64,000 bases of DNA, from positions 62,001 through 126,000 of the forward strand of contig NZ_FOJP01000002.1 of assembly GCF_900111835.1 (NCBI RefSeq). Reading direction: 5' to 3'. The position numbers were made by a program, and so were the translations under genes. The notes under the pieces were generated by a model, which was not told where the DNA came from, did not search any database, and worked only from the letters and a program-made list of their open reading frames with translations. Positions within the stretch are counted from its first letter, which is position 1, and each line of letters begins with the position of its first letter. The stretch comes from Metapseudomonas otitidis (GTDB lineage: Bacteria; Pseudomonadota; Gammaproteobacteria; Pseudomonadales; Pseudomonadaceae). Below, piece after piece: positions 54,422 through 63,561 of this stretch.

Positions 54422-55051
54422 ATGAGCCTGGAACCCCACGATCTCGATGCCATCAGCGCCATCACCCTGGATGACTACCAGCGCAATGCCGAGGGCTTCC
54501 GCGAGGGCACCCGCGACCACGACGTGAGCCAGAACATCGAGGCGCTGCTGCGCCACCTGGGGCCGGGCGGGCCGTTCGACATCCTCGACTTCGGTTGCGG
54601 CCCGGGGCGCGACCTGCAGACCTTCCGCCGCCTCGGCCATCGCCCGGTGGGGCTGGACGGTACGGCACGCTTCGTCGAGATGGCCCGCACCGATGCCGGT
54701 TGCGAGGTGTGGCAGCAGAATTTCCTGGCGCTGGAGCTGCCCGCCGAGCGCTTCGATGGGGTGTTCGCCAATGCCAGCCTGTTCCATGTGCCGCTGCAGG
54801 AGTTGCCGCGTGTACTCAGCCAGTTGCACGCCACCCTGCGGCCGGGTGGCGTGTTGTTCAGCTCCAATCCACGGGGGCAGAACGAGGAAGGCTGGAACGG
54901 CCAGCGCTACGGCGCCTGGCACGACTACGCGCGCTGGCGTGAGTTGCTGGAGGCGGCCGGCTTTCAGGCGCTGGAGCACTATTACCGGCCGGCGGGGCTG
55001 CCCCGCGAGCAGCAGCCCTGGCTGGCGAGTGTGTGGCGGAAGCCGGCCTGA
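54422..55051 (+). CDS. Class I SAM-dependent methyltransferase
   Basis: A 209-residue methyltransferase with FDILDFGCGPGRDLQTFRRL (SAM-binding motif I), VGLDGTARFVEMAR, FDGVFANASLFHVPLQEL and LRPGGVLFSSNPRG. The substrate is unknown. It starts behind CGGAGGCC 4-9 bp upstream and is divergent from the riboswitch operon. It is terminated near 55073. Confidence 0.9.
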   Translation: MSLEPHDLDAISAITLDDYQRNAEGFREGTRDHDVSQNIEALLRHLGPGGPFDILDFGCGPGRDLQTFRRLGHRPVGLDGTARFVEMARTDAGCEVWQQNFLALELPAERFDGVFANASLFHVPLQELPRVLSQLHATLRPGGVLFSSNPRGQNEEGWNGQRYGAWHDYARWRELLEAAGFQALEHYYRPAGLPREQQPWLASVWRKPA

Positions 55052-55072
55052 GCAACGGCTGTTCGCCTGGCA

Positions 55073-55097
55073 TAAAAAAGCCCCCATGGCGGGGGCT
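55073..55097 (-). terminator. Terminator between methyltransferase and flavin reductase genes
   Basis: A 7-bp stem (AGCCCCC / GGGGGCT) carries a six-T tract on the minus strand, 30 bp after the flavin reductase stop. It may also act weakly for the convergent methyltransferase. Confidence 0.75.
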
Positions 55098-55127
55098 GAA
55101 GAACGCACGGTAGTCAGGTGTCAGGTG

Positions 55128-55613
55128 TCAGGCCAGGACGGGGAGGGCACCCATCTTGCCGTGGCAATAGAGCAGGGGGGCGGCCTCTTCCTGGGGCAGG
55201 ACCAGGTTCTTCACGGCGCCCACCATGATGGCGTGGTCGCCGCCTTCGTATTCCCGCCACAGCTCGCACTCGATGATCGCGCTGGCGCCGGCCAGCAGCG
55301 GGTTGCCCCGTTCGCTCAGGGTCCATTCGATGTCTTGCGCCTTGTCCTTGCCTTTGCGGGCGAAGGCATAGGCTTCCTTCTGCTGGGCGTCGGACAGGAC
55401 GTGGATGGCGAAGCGCTTGTTGCGGATCAGCACCGGGTAGGAGTCGGAGCTGTAGTTGGGGCAGAACAGCACCAGGGCTGGGTCCATGGACAGCGAGCTG
55501 AAGGCGCTGGCGGTGAGGCCGACCACCTGTCCGTCGTCATCCAGGGTGGTGATCACGGTGACCCCGGACGGGAAGGAGGCCATGGCTTTCTTGTAGAGGG
55601 CGGCATCGATCAT
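55128..55613 (-). CDS. Flavin reductase family protein (HpaC/RutF-like)
   Basis: A 161-residue FMN-binding split-barrel reductase: KKAMASFPSGVTVITTLDDD, VVGLTASAFSSLSMDPALVL and GDHAIMVGAVKNLVL are typical family segments. It supplies reduced FMN to a two-component monooxygenase. No monooxygenase is adjacent; the LLM-class enzyme at 31.4-32.5 kb shares its promoter motif and is the obvious candidate partner. It is divergent from an NCS1 permease with a 320-bp shared regulatory region that holds two motif copies. Confidence 0.92.
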   Translation of the reverse strand: MIDAALYKKAMASFPSGVTVITTLDDDGQVVGLTASAFSSLSMDPALVLFCPNYSSDSYPVLIRNKRFAIHVLSDAQQKEAYAFARKGKDKAQDIEWTLSERGNPLLAGASAIIECELWREYEGGDHAIMVGAVKNLVLPQEEAAPLLYCHGKMGALPVLA

Positions 55614-55659
55614 CGGTGGAACCTCGGTGGTGTACGGCAGGCTGAATCAATTAGGTCTG

Positions 55660-55678
55660 ATGGTATACCGTAATACGC
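55660..55678. promoter_or_regulatory. Shared operator motif, copy 2 (ATGGTATACCGTAATACGC)
   Basis: It lies 47 bp before the flavin reductase start and is 15/19 identical to copy 1 at 32584. The GGTATACC palindromic core is kept. Confidence 0.5.
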
Positions 55679-55833
55679 AATTTGCAAGCGCTTTCATGGG
55701 CGCTCCGTCGGCCTTCTACTTTCGTCGGAAAGCCTCAAATACCGGGGCTTTGGTTCTGGCGGCGGGACCTCGGGTTGCGTCAGGATGGCGGATCAGATGC
55801 GTCGTGGAAAAGCGGATCAGGCTTGTCAAAAGT

Positions 55834-55852
55834 TTGGAATACCATAATATGG
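55834..55852. promoter_or_regulatory. Shared operator motif, copy 3 (TTGGAATACCATAATATGG)
   Basis: It is 18/19 identical to copy 1 at 32584 and lies 82 bp before the NCS1 permease start. ATACCATAATATGGTGT is nearly self-complementary around its centre. Confidence 0.6.
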
Positions 55853-55933
55853 TGTTCATCTGAGGGGCGACGCAGAGCGCCTCCGGTTTGGCTTCAAACA
55901 ACGATAAGAACAGACAAACTCGAGTTCATTTCC

Positions 55934-57340
55934 ATGTCCCAGATGTCCCGGCAAGACCCCCTGATCGAAAACCACACGGTGGACTACGTCCCCCTTGCGG
56001 AGCGCCACGGGAAGGCGCGCGATCTGTTCACCCTGTGGTTCAGCACCAACATCGCGCCGTTGCCCATCGTTACCGGCGCCATGGTGGTCCAGGTGTTCCA
56101 CCTCAACCTGTTCTGGGGGATGCTCGCGGTCGTCCTCGGGCACCTGATCGGTGGCGTGGTGATCGCCCTGGCCTCGGCCCAGGGGCCGCAGCTGGGGATT
56201 CCGCAGATGGTGCAGAGCCGCGGCCAGTTCGGGCGCTACGGGGCCCTGCTGATCGTGTTCTTCGCCGCGCTGATCTACGTCGGCTTCTTCATTTCCAACA
56301 TCGTCCTGGCGGGCAAGTCCATCGTCGGTATCGCCCCGTCGGTTCCGGTGCCGGCCAGCATCCTGATCGGTGCGCTGAGCGCTACCGCCATCGGGGTGAT
56401 CGGCTACCGCTTCATCCACACCCTCAACCGCATCGGCACCTGGGTGATGGGCTCGGCGTTGCTGGCCGGCTTCGCCTACATCTTTGCCCATGACCTGCCG
56501 GCGGATTTCTTCACCCGTGGCGGCTTCAACCTCGCTGGCTGGATTGCGACCCTGTCGCTGGGGATCATCTGGCAGATCAGCTTCTCGCCCTACACCTCGG
56601 ACTATTCGCGCTACCTGCCGGTGGAAGTGGGCATCGCCCGGCCGTTCCTGGCCACCTACCTGGGGGCGACCCTGGGCACCATCCTGTCGTTCGCCTTCGG
56701 CCTGGTGGCGGCACTGGCCACTCCGGAGGGTACCGAGGCGATGGCGGCGGTGAAGCAGGCCACCGGCTGGCTGGGGCCGATCCTGATGGTGCTGTTCCTG
56801 CTCAACATCATCAGCCACAACGCCCTCAATCTTTATGGCGCGGTGCTGTCCATCGTCACCTCGATCCAGACCTTCGCCGGCCGCTGGACGCCGAGCATCC
56901 CGGTGCGCGTGGCGCTGTCGGCGGTGATTCTCGCCGGCTGCTGCGTGGTGGCGCTGGGGGCCTCGGCCGACTTCATCTCGCGCTTCATCGGCCTGGTGCT
57001 GGCGCTGCTGCTGGTGCTGGTGCCCTGGGCGTCGATCAACCTCATCGACTTCTACCTGATCAAGCGCGGCCGCTACGACATCGCCTCGATCTTCAGCCCG
57101 GACGGTGGCATCTACGGGCGCTTCAACCCGCACGCGATCATTGCCTACTTCATCGGCATCATCGTGCAGCTGCCCTTCGCCAACACCTCGCTCTACGCCG
57201 GCCCCTACGCCAACCTGGTGGAGGGCGCCGACCTCTCCTGGCTGGTGGGCCTGGTGGTGACCTGCCCGCTGTACTACTGCCTGGCCACCCGCAGCCGCAG
57301 CGCGGCCTCGAACCTGGCCGGCGCCGCGCTGGCCGACTGA
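55934..57340 (+). CDS. NCS1-family nucleobase/cytosine-type permease
   Basis: A 468-residue transporter with about 12 TM helices. VPLAERHGKARDLFTLWFST at the N-terminus, LGIPQMVQSRGQFGRYGALL and WQISFSPYTSDYSRYLP are NCS1 hallmarks. Such proteins import cytosine, purines, allantoin, hydantoins, thiamine or related N-heterocycles. It is divergent from a flavin reductase and shares an operator with a distant monooxygenase and chemoreceptor. No strong ribosome-binding site precedes the ATG at 55934. The substrate cannot be fixed from sequence. Confidence 0.9.
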   Translation: MSQMSRQDPLIENHTVDYVPLAERHGKARDLFTLWFSTNIAPLPIVTGAMVVQVFHLNLFWGMLAVVLGHLIGGVVIALASAQGPQLGIPQMVQSRGQFGRYGALLIVFFAALIYVGFFISNIVLAGKSIVGIAPSVPVPASILIGALSATAIGVIGYRFIHTLNRIGTWVMGSALLAGFAYIFAHDLPADFFTRGGFNLAGWIATLSLGIIWQISFSPYTSDYSRYLPVEVGIARPFLATYLGATLGTILSFAFGLVAALATPEGTEAMAAVKQATGWLGPILMVLFLLNIISHNALNLYGAVLSIVTSIQTFAGRWTPSIPVRVALSAVILAGCCVVALGASADFISRFIGLVLALLLVLVPWASINLIDFYLIKRGRYDIASIFSPDGGIYGRFNPHAIIAYFIGIIVQLPFANTSLYAGPYANLVEGADLSWLVGLVVTCPLYYCLATRSRSAASNLAGAALAD

Positions 57341-57358
57341 GCCCGGTGAACCTCGACA

Positions 57359-57389
57359 CGCCGGTGCCAGGCTCTGCCTGGTGCCGGCG
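57359..57389 (+). terminator. Terminator after the NCS1 permease gene
   Basis: An imperfect 14-bp stem (CGCCGGTGCCAGGC / GCCTGGTGCCGGCG) has a 3-nt loop and is followed by TTGTCGT. Confidence 0.5.
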
Positions 57390-57480
57390 TTGTCGTACCG
57401 GGCGGGCCGTTTTGACCGCGTCTCGCCGCCCGGCATAGAGTGGCGAGCCGCCCTCCGACTCCCGCCCAGGCCACGGAACC

Positions 57481-58107
57481 ATGATCGACCTGCCCCTGCT
57501 GCTCGCCTTCGTCGCCGCCGCCACCCTGCTGACCCTCACCCCCGGCGTGGACACCGCCATCGTGCTGCGTGCCGCCACTGCCCAGGGCCGGCGCCCGGCG
57601 GTGATGGCGTCCCTGGGAATCGGCCTGGGTTGCCTGCTCTGGGGCGCGGCGGTGTCCCTGGGGCTGGGGGCGCTGCTGCAGGCCTCGGAGCTGGCCTACA
57701 CAGCGGTCAAGCTGGCCGGGGCGGCCTACCTGCTGTGGCTGGGAGCCGGGCTGCTGCTGCGCCCGCGCCAGGCCCTGGACGAGGAGGCGGATGCTGGCTC
57801 GGGTGGCCAAGGGGCGGCGTTCTGGCGGGGCTTCCTGACCAACCTGCTCAACCCCAAGGTCGGGGTGTTCTACGTCACCTTCCTGCCGCAGTTCGTGCCC
57901 GCCGGCGCCAGCGTGGCGGGCTATTCCTTCCTCCTCGCCGGGCTGCACGTGGTGTTGACGCTGATCTGGTTCGCGGCGCTCATCGCCGCCACGGTGCCGC
58001 TGGGGCGGTTCCTGCGCCGGGCGGCGGTGATCCGCGCGCTGGACCGGCTCACCGGGGGCGTGCTGATCGCTTTCGGTGTGCGCCTGGCCGGCTCGTCGGC
58101 GCATTGA
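57481..58107 (+). CDS. LysE/RhtB-family amino-acid exporter
   Basis: A 208-residue protein with six TM helices. It has TLLTLTPGVDTAIVLRAATA (family signature TPG-D) and GFLTNLLNPKVGVFYVTFLP. It exports amino acids or their derivatives. It is followed by an AraC regulator in the same direction, a frequent LysE neighbour that may sense the exported compound. Confidence 0.9.
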   Translation: MIDLPLLLAFVAAATLLTLTPGVDTAIVLRAATAQGRRPAVMASLGIGLGCLLWGAAVSLGLGALLQASELAYTAVKLAGAAYLLWLGAGLLLRPRQALDEEADAGSGGQGAAFWRGFLTNLLNPKVGVFYVTFLPQFVPAGASVAGYSFLLAGLHVVLTLIWFAALIAATVPLGRFLRRAAVIRALDRLTGGVLIAFGVRLAGSSAH

Positions 58108-58164
58108 GCGCGGCTGCAATTTCGTCCAAGCCAGGACAGGGGGCGGCGCGCTAGAGTGGCGCGC

Positions 58165-58971
58165 ATGGAACGCACCAGCCATATCGTCGGCGGCCTGCCC
58201 GGCATCCGCCTGATCGACGCCGAATACCACCGCTTCGCCTTTCCCCGGCATTTCCACCTGGAGTACCACGTGGGCCTGCTGCTGGAGGGGCGGCAGCGCT
58301 TCGTCTACCAGGGCGAGCGCCAGCTGGCGGGGCAGGGCGATGTGCTGCTGATGGCGCCGGAGCAGATCCACGACGGCGCCAGCCTGGACGCGGAGGGCTA
58401 CCGCATTCGCGTGCTGGCCTTCGAGCCGCACTGGCTGGAGCAGGCCAGCCGCGCCTTGAGCGACGACCGCCGTGGCACGCCCCGGCTGCTCGGCGCGACC
58501 CTGCGCCACCCGGCGTTGCAGGCGCACCTGCTGGCCGCCCATGACAGCCTGCTCGGGGATTCGCGGCTGGCCCAGGAGCAAGCCCTGTGGCAGGCCATGG
58601 CCTGCCTGCTGCAACTGGGCTCGAGTCTGCGCGTGGAGGACCCGGTCGGTGGTTTCGACGGAGCCACCTGGCGGCGCCTGCGGGAGTGGCTGGAGTCCCG
58701 GCTGGATACGCCGCCCTCCCTGGAGGAACTGGCAGCCTTCTGCGGGCTGAGCCCCTGGCAGGTGCTGCGGCGCTTCCAGCGTCATTGCGGATTGCCGCCG
58801 CTGCAGTGGCTGACCCAGTTGCGCCTGGCCCGCGCCCTGCCGCTGGTGCTGGCGGGGGAGCCGCTGTCGGACGTGGCGCTGCGCCTCGGCTTCTATGACC
58901 AGGCGCATTTCTCGCGCCTATTCCGCCGCACCTACGGCGCGCCGCCGGCCCGCCTGCGCGGGCGTGGCTGA
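58165..58971 (+). CDS. AraC-family regulator with N-terminal cupin
   Basis: A 268-residue regulator starting at 58165. The N-terminal cupin (FAFPRHFHLEYHVGLLLEG, then GDVLLMAPEQIHDG) is the ligand-binding half. The C-terminal AraC domain has LEELAAFCGLSPWQVLRRFQ and VALRLGFYDQAHFSRLFRR. It lies 57 bp after the LysE-type gene and probably controls it. Confidence 0.9.
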   Translation: MERTSHIVGGLPGIRLIDAEYHRFAFPRHFHLEYHVGLLLEGRQRFVYQGERQLAGQGDVLLMAPEQIHDGASLDAEGYRIRVLAFEPHWLEQASRALSDDRRGTPRLLGATLRHPALQAHLLAAHDSLLGDSRLAQEQALWQAMACLLQLGSSLRVEDPVGGFDGATWRRLREWLESRLDTPPSLEELAAFCGLSPWQVLRRFQRHCGLPPLQWLTQLRLARALPLVLAGEPLSDVALRLGFYDQAHFSRLFRRTYGAPPARLRGRG

Positions 58972-59079
58972 AACCACCTTGCCCCTGGCCATAGCGCCGT
59001 CATCACCGTGCGTGAGAGTCATTGCCGGGTGGGGTGGCCTGCCGGAAAATCTCCGGCAGTTCCGCCACGAGCCGCCGCC

Positions 59080-59889
59080 ATGACCCAGACCCTTTTCTTC
59101 GCCCATGCCAACGGCTTTCCGTCCGCCACCTACGCCAAGCTGTTCGACGCGCTGGCACCGGACTACCGCGTGCTGCACCTGGAGCAGCACGGGCACGATC
59201 CGCGCTTCCCGGTGAACGACAACTGGGAAAACCTGGTGGACGAACTCATCCATCACCTGGAGGCCCAGGCCGAGCCGGTCTGGGGCGTCGGCCATTCCCT
59301 TGGCGGGGTGCTGCACTACCACGCGGCGCTGCGCCGGCCGGAGCTGTACCGCGGGGTGGCGATGCTCGATTCGCCGGTGCTGACCCTGGCCGACAAGATG
59401 GTCATCCGCGCCGCCAAGCGCTTCGGCTTCATCGACCGCATCACCCCCGCCGGGCGCACCCTCGGGCGTCGCGAGGAATTCGCCGACCCGGAGGAGGCGC
59501 GCCGCTACTTCGCCGGCAAGACGCTGTTCCGCCACTTCGACCCGGACTGCCTGGACGCCTACGTGCGCCACGGCTTCACCGAGACCGCCGGCGGGCTGCG
59601 GCTGAAGTTCGACCCGGAGACCGAGATCCGCATCTACCGCAGCGTGCCCCACAGCAGCCCCGGCCGGCCGCAGCAATTGCAGGTGCCGCTGGCGGTGGTG
59701 CGCGGGCGCCACAGCCGGGTGGTGATGCCGCACCACGCGCGCCTGGTGCGCCGGGTGCCGAAGGGCGAGTACCTGTCGCTGCCGGGCGGCCACATGTTCC
59801 CGCTGGAGCGCCCGCACGACACGGCGACGCTGCTCCGTACCCTGTTCAAGCGCTGGGACGGCCAGGCCGCCCGCCAGGAGTCCGCATGA
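59080..59889 (+). CDS. Alpha/beta hydrolase
   Basis: A 269-residue alpha/beta-hydrolase fold protein. TLFFAHANGFPSATYAKLFD holds the oxyanion region, VWGVGHSLGGVLHYHA the nucleophile Ser, and LPGGHMFPLERP the catalytic His. Its stop overlaps the next ATG (ATGA), so it is co-translated with a second hydrolase. Substrate unknown. Confidence 0.88.
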   Translation: MTQTLFFAHANGFPSATYAKLFDALAPDYRVLHLEQHGHDPRFPVNDNWENLVDELIHHLEAQAEPVWGVGHSLGGVLHYHAALRRPELYRGVAMLDSPVLTLADKMVIRAAKRFGFIDRITPAGRTLGRREEFADPEEARRYFAGKTLFRHFDPDCLDAYVRHGFTETAGGLRLKFDPETEIRIYRSVPHSSPGRPQQLQVPLAVVRGRHSRVVMPHHARLVRRVPKGEYLSLPGGHMFPLERPHDTATLLRTLFKRWDGQAARQESA

Positions 59890-60749
59890 GCGCGCATGTC
59901 GAAGAAATCCGCCTGAGCCTGCCCCACGTGGAACTGGCGGCGCACCTGTTCGGCCCCGAGGATGGCCAGCCGGTGCTGGCCCTGCACGGCTGGCTGGACA
60001 ACGCCATGACCTATGCGCGCCTGGCGCCGAAGCTCAAGGGCCTGCGCATCGTCGCCCTGGACCTGGCCGGGCACGGGCATTCCGGGCATTACTCGGCCGG
60101 CTCCAGCTACCAGATGTGGGAGTACGCCGAGGACGTGCTGCATGTGGCCGAGCAACTGGGCTGGGCGCGCTTCTCGCTGATGGGCCACTCCCTCGGGGCC
60201 ATCGTGTCCATGCTGTTGGCGGCATCGCTGCCGGAGCGGGTGGAGCGCCTGGCGCTGATCGATGGCCTGATCCCTTACACCGGCGAAGCCGATGGCGCGC
60301 CGGCCCGCCTGGGCGAGGCGTTGCGGGCACGGCTGGCCCTGCAGGGCAAGCGCAAGCCGGTCTACGCCGACATCGACCGTGCCGTGCAGGCCCGCATGAA
60401 GGGCGTGGTGGCGGTGAGCCGCGAGGCTGCCGAGCTGCTGGCCGAACGCGGCCTGATGCCGGTGCCGGGCGGCTACACCTGGCGCACCGACATGCGCCTG
60501 ACCCTGCCATCGCCCATGCGCCTGACCTTCGCCCATGCCCAGCAGTTCCTCCGCGCGGTGCAGTGCCCCACCTGCCTGGTGCTGGCCGAGGGCGGGCAGA
60601 TGGCTGCCGAGCCGCGCATCGCGCAGTTGCTGCAAGGGCTACCCTTCGAGGTGCACCATCGGCCGGGCGGCCATCACCTGCACCTCAACGACGAGACCGG
60701 TGCCCAGGCCGTAGCAGACTGTTTCAATCCCTTCTTCGCCGCGCCTTGA
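59886..60749 (+). CDS. Alpha/beta hydrolase (second of a coupled pair)
   Basis: A 287-residue hydrolase with VLALHGWLDNAMTYARLAP (HGW oxyanion motif), FSLMGHSLGAIVSMLLAASL (nucleophile Ser) and HRPGGHHLHLND (His). It is only distantly related to its upstream neighbour, so this is not a simple recent tandem duplication. The 4-bp overlap suggests the two act in one pathway. Confidence 0.9.
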   Translation: MSAHVEEIRLSLPHVELAAHLFGPEDGQPVLALHGWLDNAMTYARLAPKLKGLRIVALDLAGHGHSGHYSAGSSYQMWEYAEDVLHVAEQLGWARFSLMGHSLGAIVSMLLAASLPERVERLALIDGLIPYTGEADGAPARLGEALRARLALQGKRKPVYADIDRAVQARMKGVVAVSREAAELLAERGLMPVPGGYTWRTDMRLTLPSPMRLTFAHAQQFLRAVQCPTCLVLAEGGQMAAEPRIAQLLQGLPFEVHHRPGGHHLHLNDETGAQAVADCFNPFFAAP

Positions 60750-60800
60750 CTTGAATGGGGCAAGCGGGAAGGCTGGGCCCCATTTTCAAGGAGAGACCGG

Positions 60801-61463
60801 ATGATCGACCTCTACACTGCTGCCACCCCCAACGGCCACAAGGTCTCCATCGCCCTGGAGGAACTGGGGCTGCCGTACCGGGTGACTGCGCTGTCCTTCG
60901 AGCGCAAGGAGCAGAAGGCGCCGGACTTCCTGGCGATCAACCCCAACGGCCGCATCCCGGCCATCGTCGACCGCGACAACGGTGATTTCCCGGTCTTCGA
61001 GTCCGGCGCCATCCTCGTCTACCTGGCGGAGAAGACCGGCCAGCTGATGCCCGCCGACCCCAAGGGCCGTTCCCTAGTGATGCAGTGGCTGATGTTCCAG
61101 ATGGGCGGCGTCGGCCCCATGCAGGGGCAGGCCAATGCCTTCTTCCGCTACTTCCCCGAAGTCATCCAGCCGGCCATCGACCGCTACCAGCACGAGACCC
61201 GCCGCCTCTACGAGGTGCTCGACTCGCGCCTGGCGCTGGTGGAGTACCTGGCCGGCGACTACAGCATCGCCGACATCGCCACCTTCTCCTGGGTGCGCCT
61301 GCACGACTGGGCAGGCGTGTCGGTGGAGGGGCTCGCGCACCTGCAGCGCTGGCTGGCCGCCATCGAGGCGCGCCCGGCCGTGCAACGCGGCCTGGCGGTG
61401 CCGCCGCGCCAGGCCTCGGCTGAAAACGTGGTGAAATCCGCCCAGTCGATGCTGATGCGCTGA
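60801..61463 (+). CDS. Glutathione S-transferase, YfcG/YghU (nu-class) type
   Basis: A 220-residue GST. The thioredoxin-like half begins [20 protein letters not shown], with the Thr/Asn-Pro-Asn site of the nu class (TPNGHKVS) and [14 protein letters not shown]. The helical half includes [20 protein letters not shown]. Nu-class members use two glutathiones and have disulfide-bond reductase activity. It starts behind AAGGAGAG and may be co-transcribed with the hydrolases. Confidence 0.9.
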   Translation: MIDLYTAATPNGHKVSIALEELGLPYRVTALSFERKEQKAPDFLAINPNGRIPAIVDRDNGDFPVFESGAILVYLAEKTGQLMPADPKGRSLVMQWLMFQMGGVGPMQGQANAFFRYFPEVIQPAIDRYQHETRRLYEVLDSRLALVEYLAGDYSIADIATFSWVRLHDWAGVSVEGLAHLQRWLAAIEARPAVQRGLAVPPRQASAENVVKSAQSMLMR

Positions 61464-61471
61464 GGTCGCCC

Positions 61472-62278
61472 ATGCGTTTTCTTCCCTTGTGCCTGGGCCT
61501 GGCCCTGGCGGCCCCGCTGCAGGCCGCCGACCTGCCCGAGAGCCATGACCTCACGGCGCTGCCGCGCTTCCCCCATGCCGAGATCGTCGACTTCAAGGAA
61601 GCGCCCGATCAGGAGCGCTTCTACCCCCAGGGGCCGATCCGCCGCATCAGCAACCAGCTGCGCATGGAACAGCGGGTGGATGCCCAGGGCCGGCAGACCT
61701 CGGTGACCTACCAGCTGCCCAGCGGGCACAGCTCGGCCGAGGCCTTCGACCGCGCCCGCGTCGACCTGATGGAGAAAGGCGCCATCCCGCTCTACTGGTG
61801 CCAGGGCCGCGACTGCGGTTCCAGCAGCCTGTGGGCCAACACCGTGTTCGGCAACGCCCGGCTCTACGGGCCGGACGACCAGCAGGCCTACCTGCTGGTG
61901 CGCCTTGTCGAGCCCAGCCAGGACAGCCTGCTGGCGGTGTACGCCATCACCCGTGGCAACCGCCGCGCCTACCTGCATGCCGAGCAACTGGATGCCGCCG
62001 CCCCCCTGGGCGAGCTGCTACCCACGCCAGCGACCCTGCTGCGCGAGCTGAAGAGCAGCGGCGAGCTGCACTTGCCGACGCTGCCGGCCGTGCCCAGCGA
62101 GGCCTGGGCCACGTTGCTGGCCCGCGGATTGAACCTGGACAGCACCCTGCGGGTCAGTCTCGGCGGGGCCGGTGCGGAAGCCTGGCGCGAGGCGCTGGTG
62201 GGGCAGGGCGTGCGTGCGGCTCGCCTGGAGCTGGGCACGTCCCGCGAGGCCGGCCTGCACCTGGAGTGGCTGCGCTGA
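61472..62278 (+). CDS. DUF4892 exported protein
   Basis: A 268-residue protein with signal peptide MRFLPLCLGLALAAPLQAA. The mature part starts DLPESHDLTALPRFPHAEIV and includes PLYWCQGRDCGSSSLWANTV, which carries a Cys pair typical of DUF4892, a pseudomonad periplasmic family. The C-terminal region resembles a small OmpA-like fragment (ELLPTPATLLRELKSSGELH). Function unknown. It is 8 bp after the GST gene. Confidence 0.85.
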   Translation: MRFLPLCLGLALAAPLQAADLPESHDLTALPRFPHAEIVDFKEAPDQERFYPQGPIRRISNQLRMEQRVDAQGRQTSVTYQLPSGHSSAEAFDRARVDLMEKGAIPLYWCQGRDCGSSSLWANTVFGNARLYGPDDQQAYLLVRLVEPSQDSLLAVYAITRGNRRAYLHAEQLDAAAPLGELLPTPATLLRELKSSGELHLPTLPAVPSEAWATLLARGLNLDSTLRVSLGGAGAEAWREALVGQGVRAARLELGTSREAGLHLEWLR

Positions 62279-62351
62279 GCTTCACCGTCCATGCTTTTCT
62301 TCGTTCGTGGCGCCGGCTGGGCGCCACGCGCGCGTCAATCGGAGTGACTTC

Positions 62352-63413
62352 ATGCTGAACAACGACCGCCTGCTGGTGCAGATCCTCCTGCTCACCTTGC
62401 TGGCTGCGTGCATCTGGGTGCTGGCGCCGTTCTGGTCGGCGCTGTTCTGGGCCGCCGTGCTGGCCTTCGCCAGCTGGCCGCTGATGCGCCTGCTGACCCG
62501 TCTGCTGAACGGCCGCACCGCCACGGCCGCCGCCATCCTCAGTGCCGGCTGGATGGTGCTGGTGGCGGTGCCGCTGGTGTGGCTGGGCTTCAACCTGGCG
62601 GACCACGTGCGCGACGCCACCGAGTTCGTCAAGAACGTGCAGGTCGAGGGCCTGCCCCGGCCGCCCGAGTGGCTGGGCGAGCTGCCCATGGTGGGCGACC
62701 GCCTGGTGGCCCTGTGGGCGCGGGTGGACGAGCAGGGCGCGGCTTTTTTCAGCAGCCTCAAGCCCTACATGGGGCAGGCCGGCAACTGGCTGCTGGCGCG
62801 TAGCGCGCAGATCGGCGGCGGCATGCTGGAACTGGCCCTGAGCCTGGTGCTGGTGTTCTTCTTCTACCGCGACGGTCCGCGTATGGCGCTGTTCGCCGAG
62901 CAGGCCTTGGGGCGGTTGATCGGCGACCGCGCCCCGCACTACCTGGAACTGGTGGCGGGCACGGTACAGCGCGTGGTCAACGGCGTGATCGGTACCGCCG
63001 CTGCCCAGGGCCTGCTGGCGTTGATCGGCTTCTGGATCGCCGGCGTGCCCGGGGCCATCGTGCTGGGCCTGGTGACCTTCGCCCTCAGCCTCATTCCCAT
63101 GGGGCCGCCGCTGGTCTGGGTGCCGGCCGCCGCCTGGCTGTTCTGGCACGGCGAGTACGGTTATGGCGTGTTCCTGGCGATCTGGGGCTTCTTCGTCATC
63201 AGCGGCGTGGACAACGTGCTCAAGCCCTACCTGATCAGCCGGGGCGGCAATCTGCCGCTGGTGGTGGTCCTGCTGGGGGTGTTCGGCGGCATCCTGGCCT
63301 TCGGCTTCATGGGCCTGTTCCTCGGTCCGACCCTGCTGGCCGTGGCCTACAGCCTCATCTCCGACTGGATCGGCGCGCCCCAGACCCACACGGAGCAGGA
63401 CCCCGAGAGCTGA
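62352..63413 (+). CDS. AI-2E/PerM-family permease (YdiK-like)
   Basis: A 353-residue membrane protein of about eight TM helices. It begins NNDRLLVQILLLTLLAACIW and contains VSGVDNVLKPYLISRGGNLP-like text (the conserved D-N-x-L-x-P-x-L-I segment), then GLFLGPTLLAVAYSLI. Family members transport autoinducer-2 or act as Na+/H+ antiporters; the substrate here is undetermined. The ATG at 62352 follows GGAGTGA. Confidence 0.9.
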   Translation: MLNNDRLLVQILLLTLLAACIWVLAPFWSALFWAAVLAFASWPLMRLLTRLLNGRTATAAAILSAGWMVLVAVPLVWLGFNLADHVRDATEFVKNVQVEGLPRPPEWLGELPMVGDRLVALWARVDEQGAAFFSSLKPYMGQAGNWLLARSAQIGGGMLELALSLVLVFFFYRDGPRMALFAEQALGRLIGDRAPHYLELVAGTVQRVVNGVIGTAAAQGLLALIGFWIAGVPGAIVLGLVTFALSLIPMGPPLVWVPAAAWLFWHGEYGYGVFLAIWGFFVISGVDNVLKPYLISRGGNLPLVVVLLGVFGGILAFGFMGLFLGPTLLAVAYSLISDWIGAPQTHTEQDPES

Positions 63414-63447
63414 GCACCACCTCACAGAAACGCGGGGGAACTGCCAG

Positions 63448-63485
63448 AAAAGCGGCGCGAGGTGATAGCCTTGTGCCGCTTTTTT
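63448..63485 (+). terminator. Rho-independent terminator after the permease gene
   Basis: A stem AAAAGCGGC / GCCGCTTTTT with an 18-nt loop ends in a T-tract, about 35 bp after the permease stop. Confidence 0.75.
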
Positions 63486-63561
63486 CCGCCCCGCCGGTCC
63501 ATGGCACCGCTTGCGGATGCAGGGAAGCAGCCCCACTACAAGGATCATCCGCGAGTCGACC

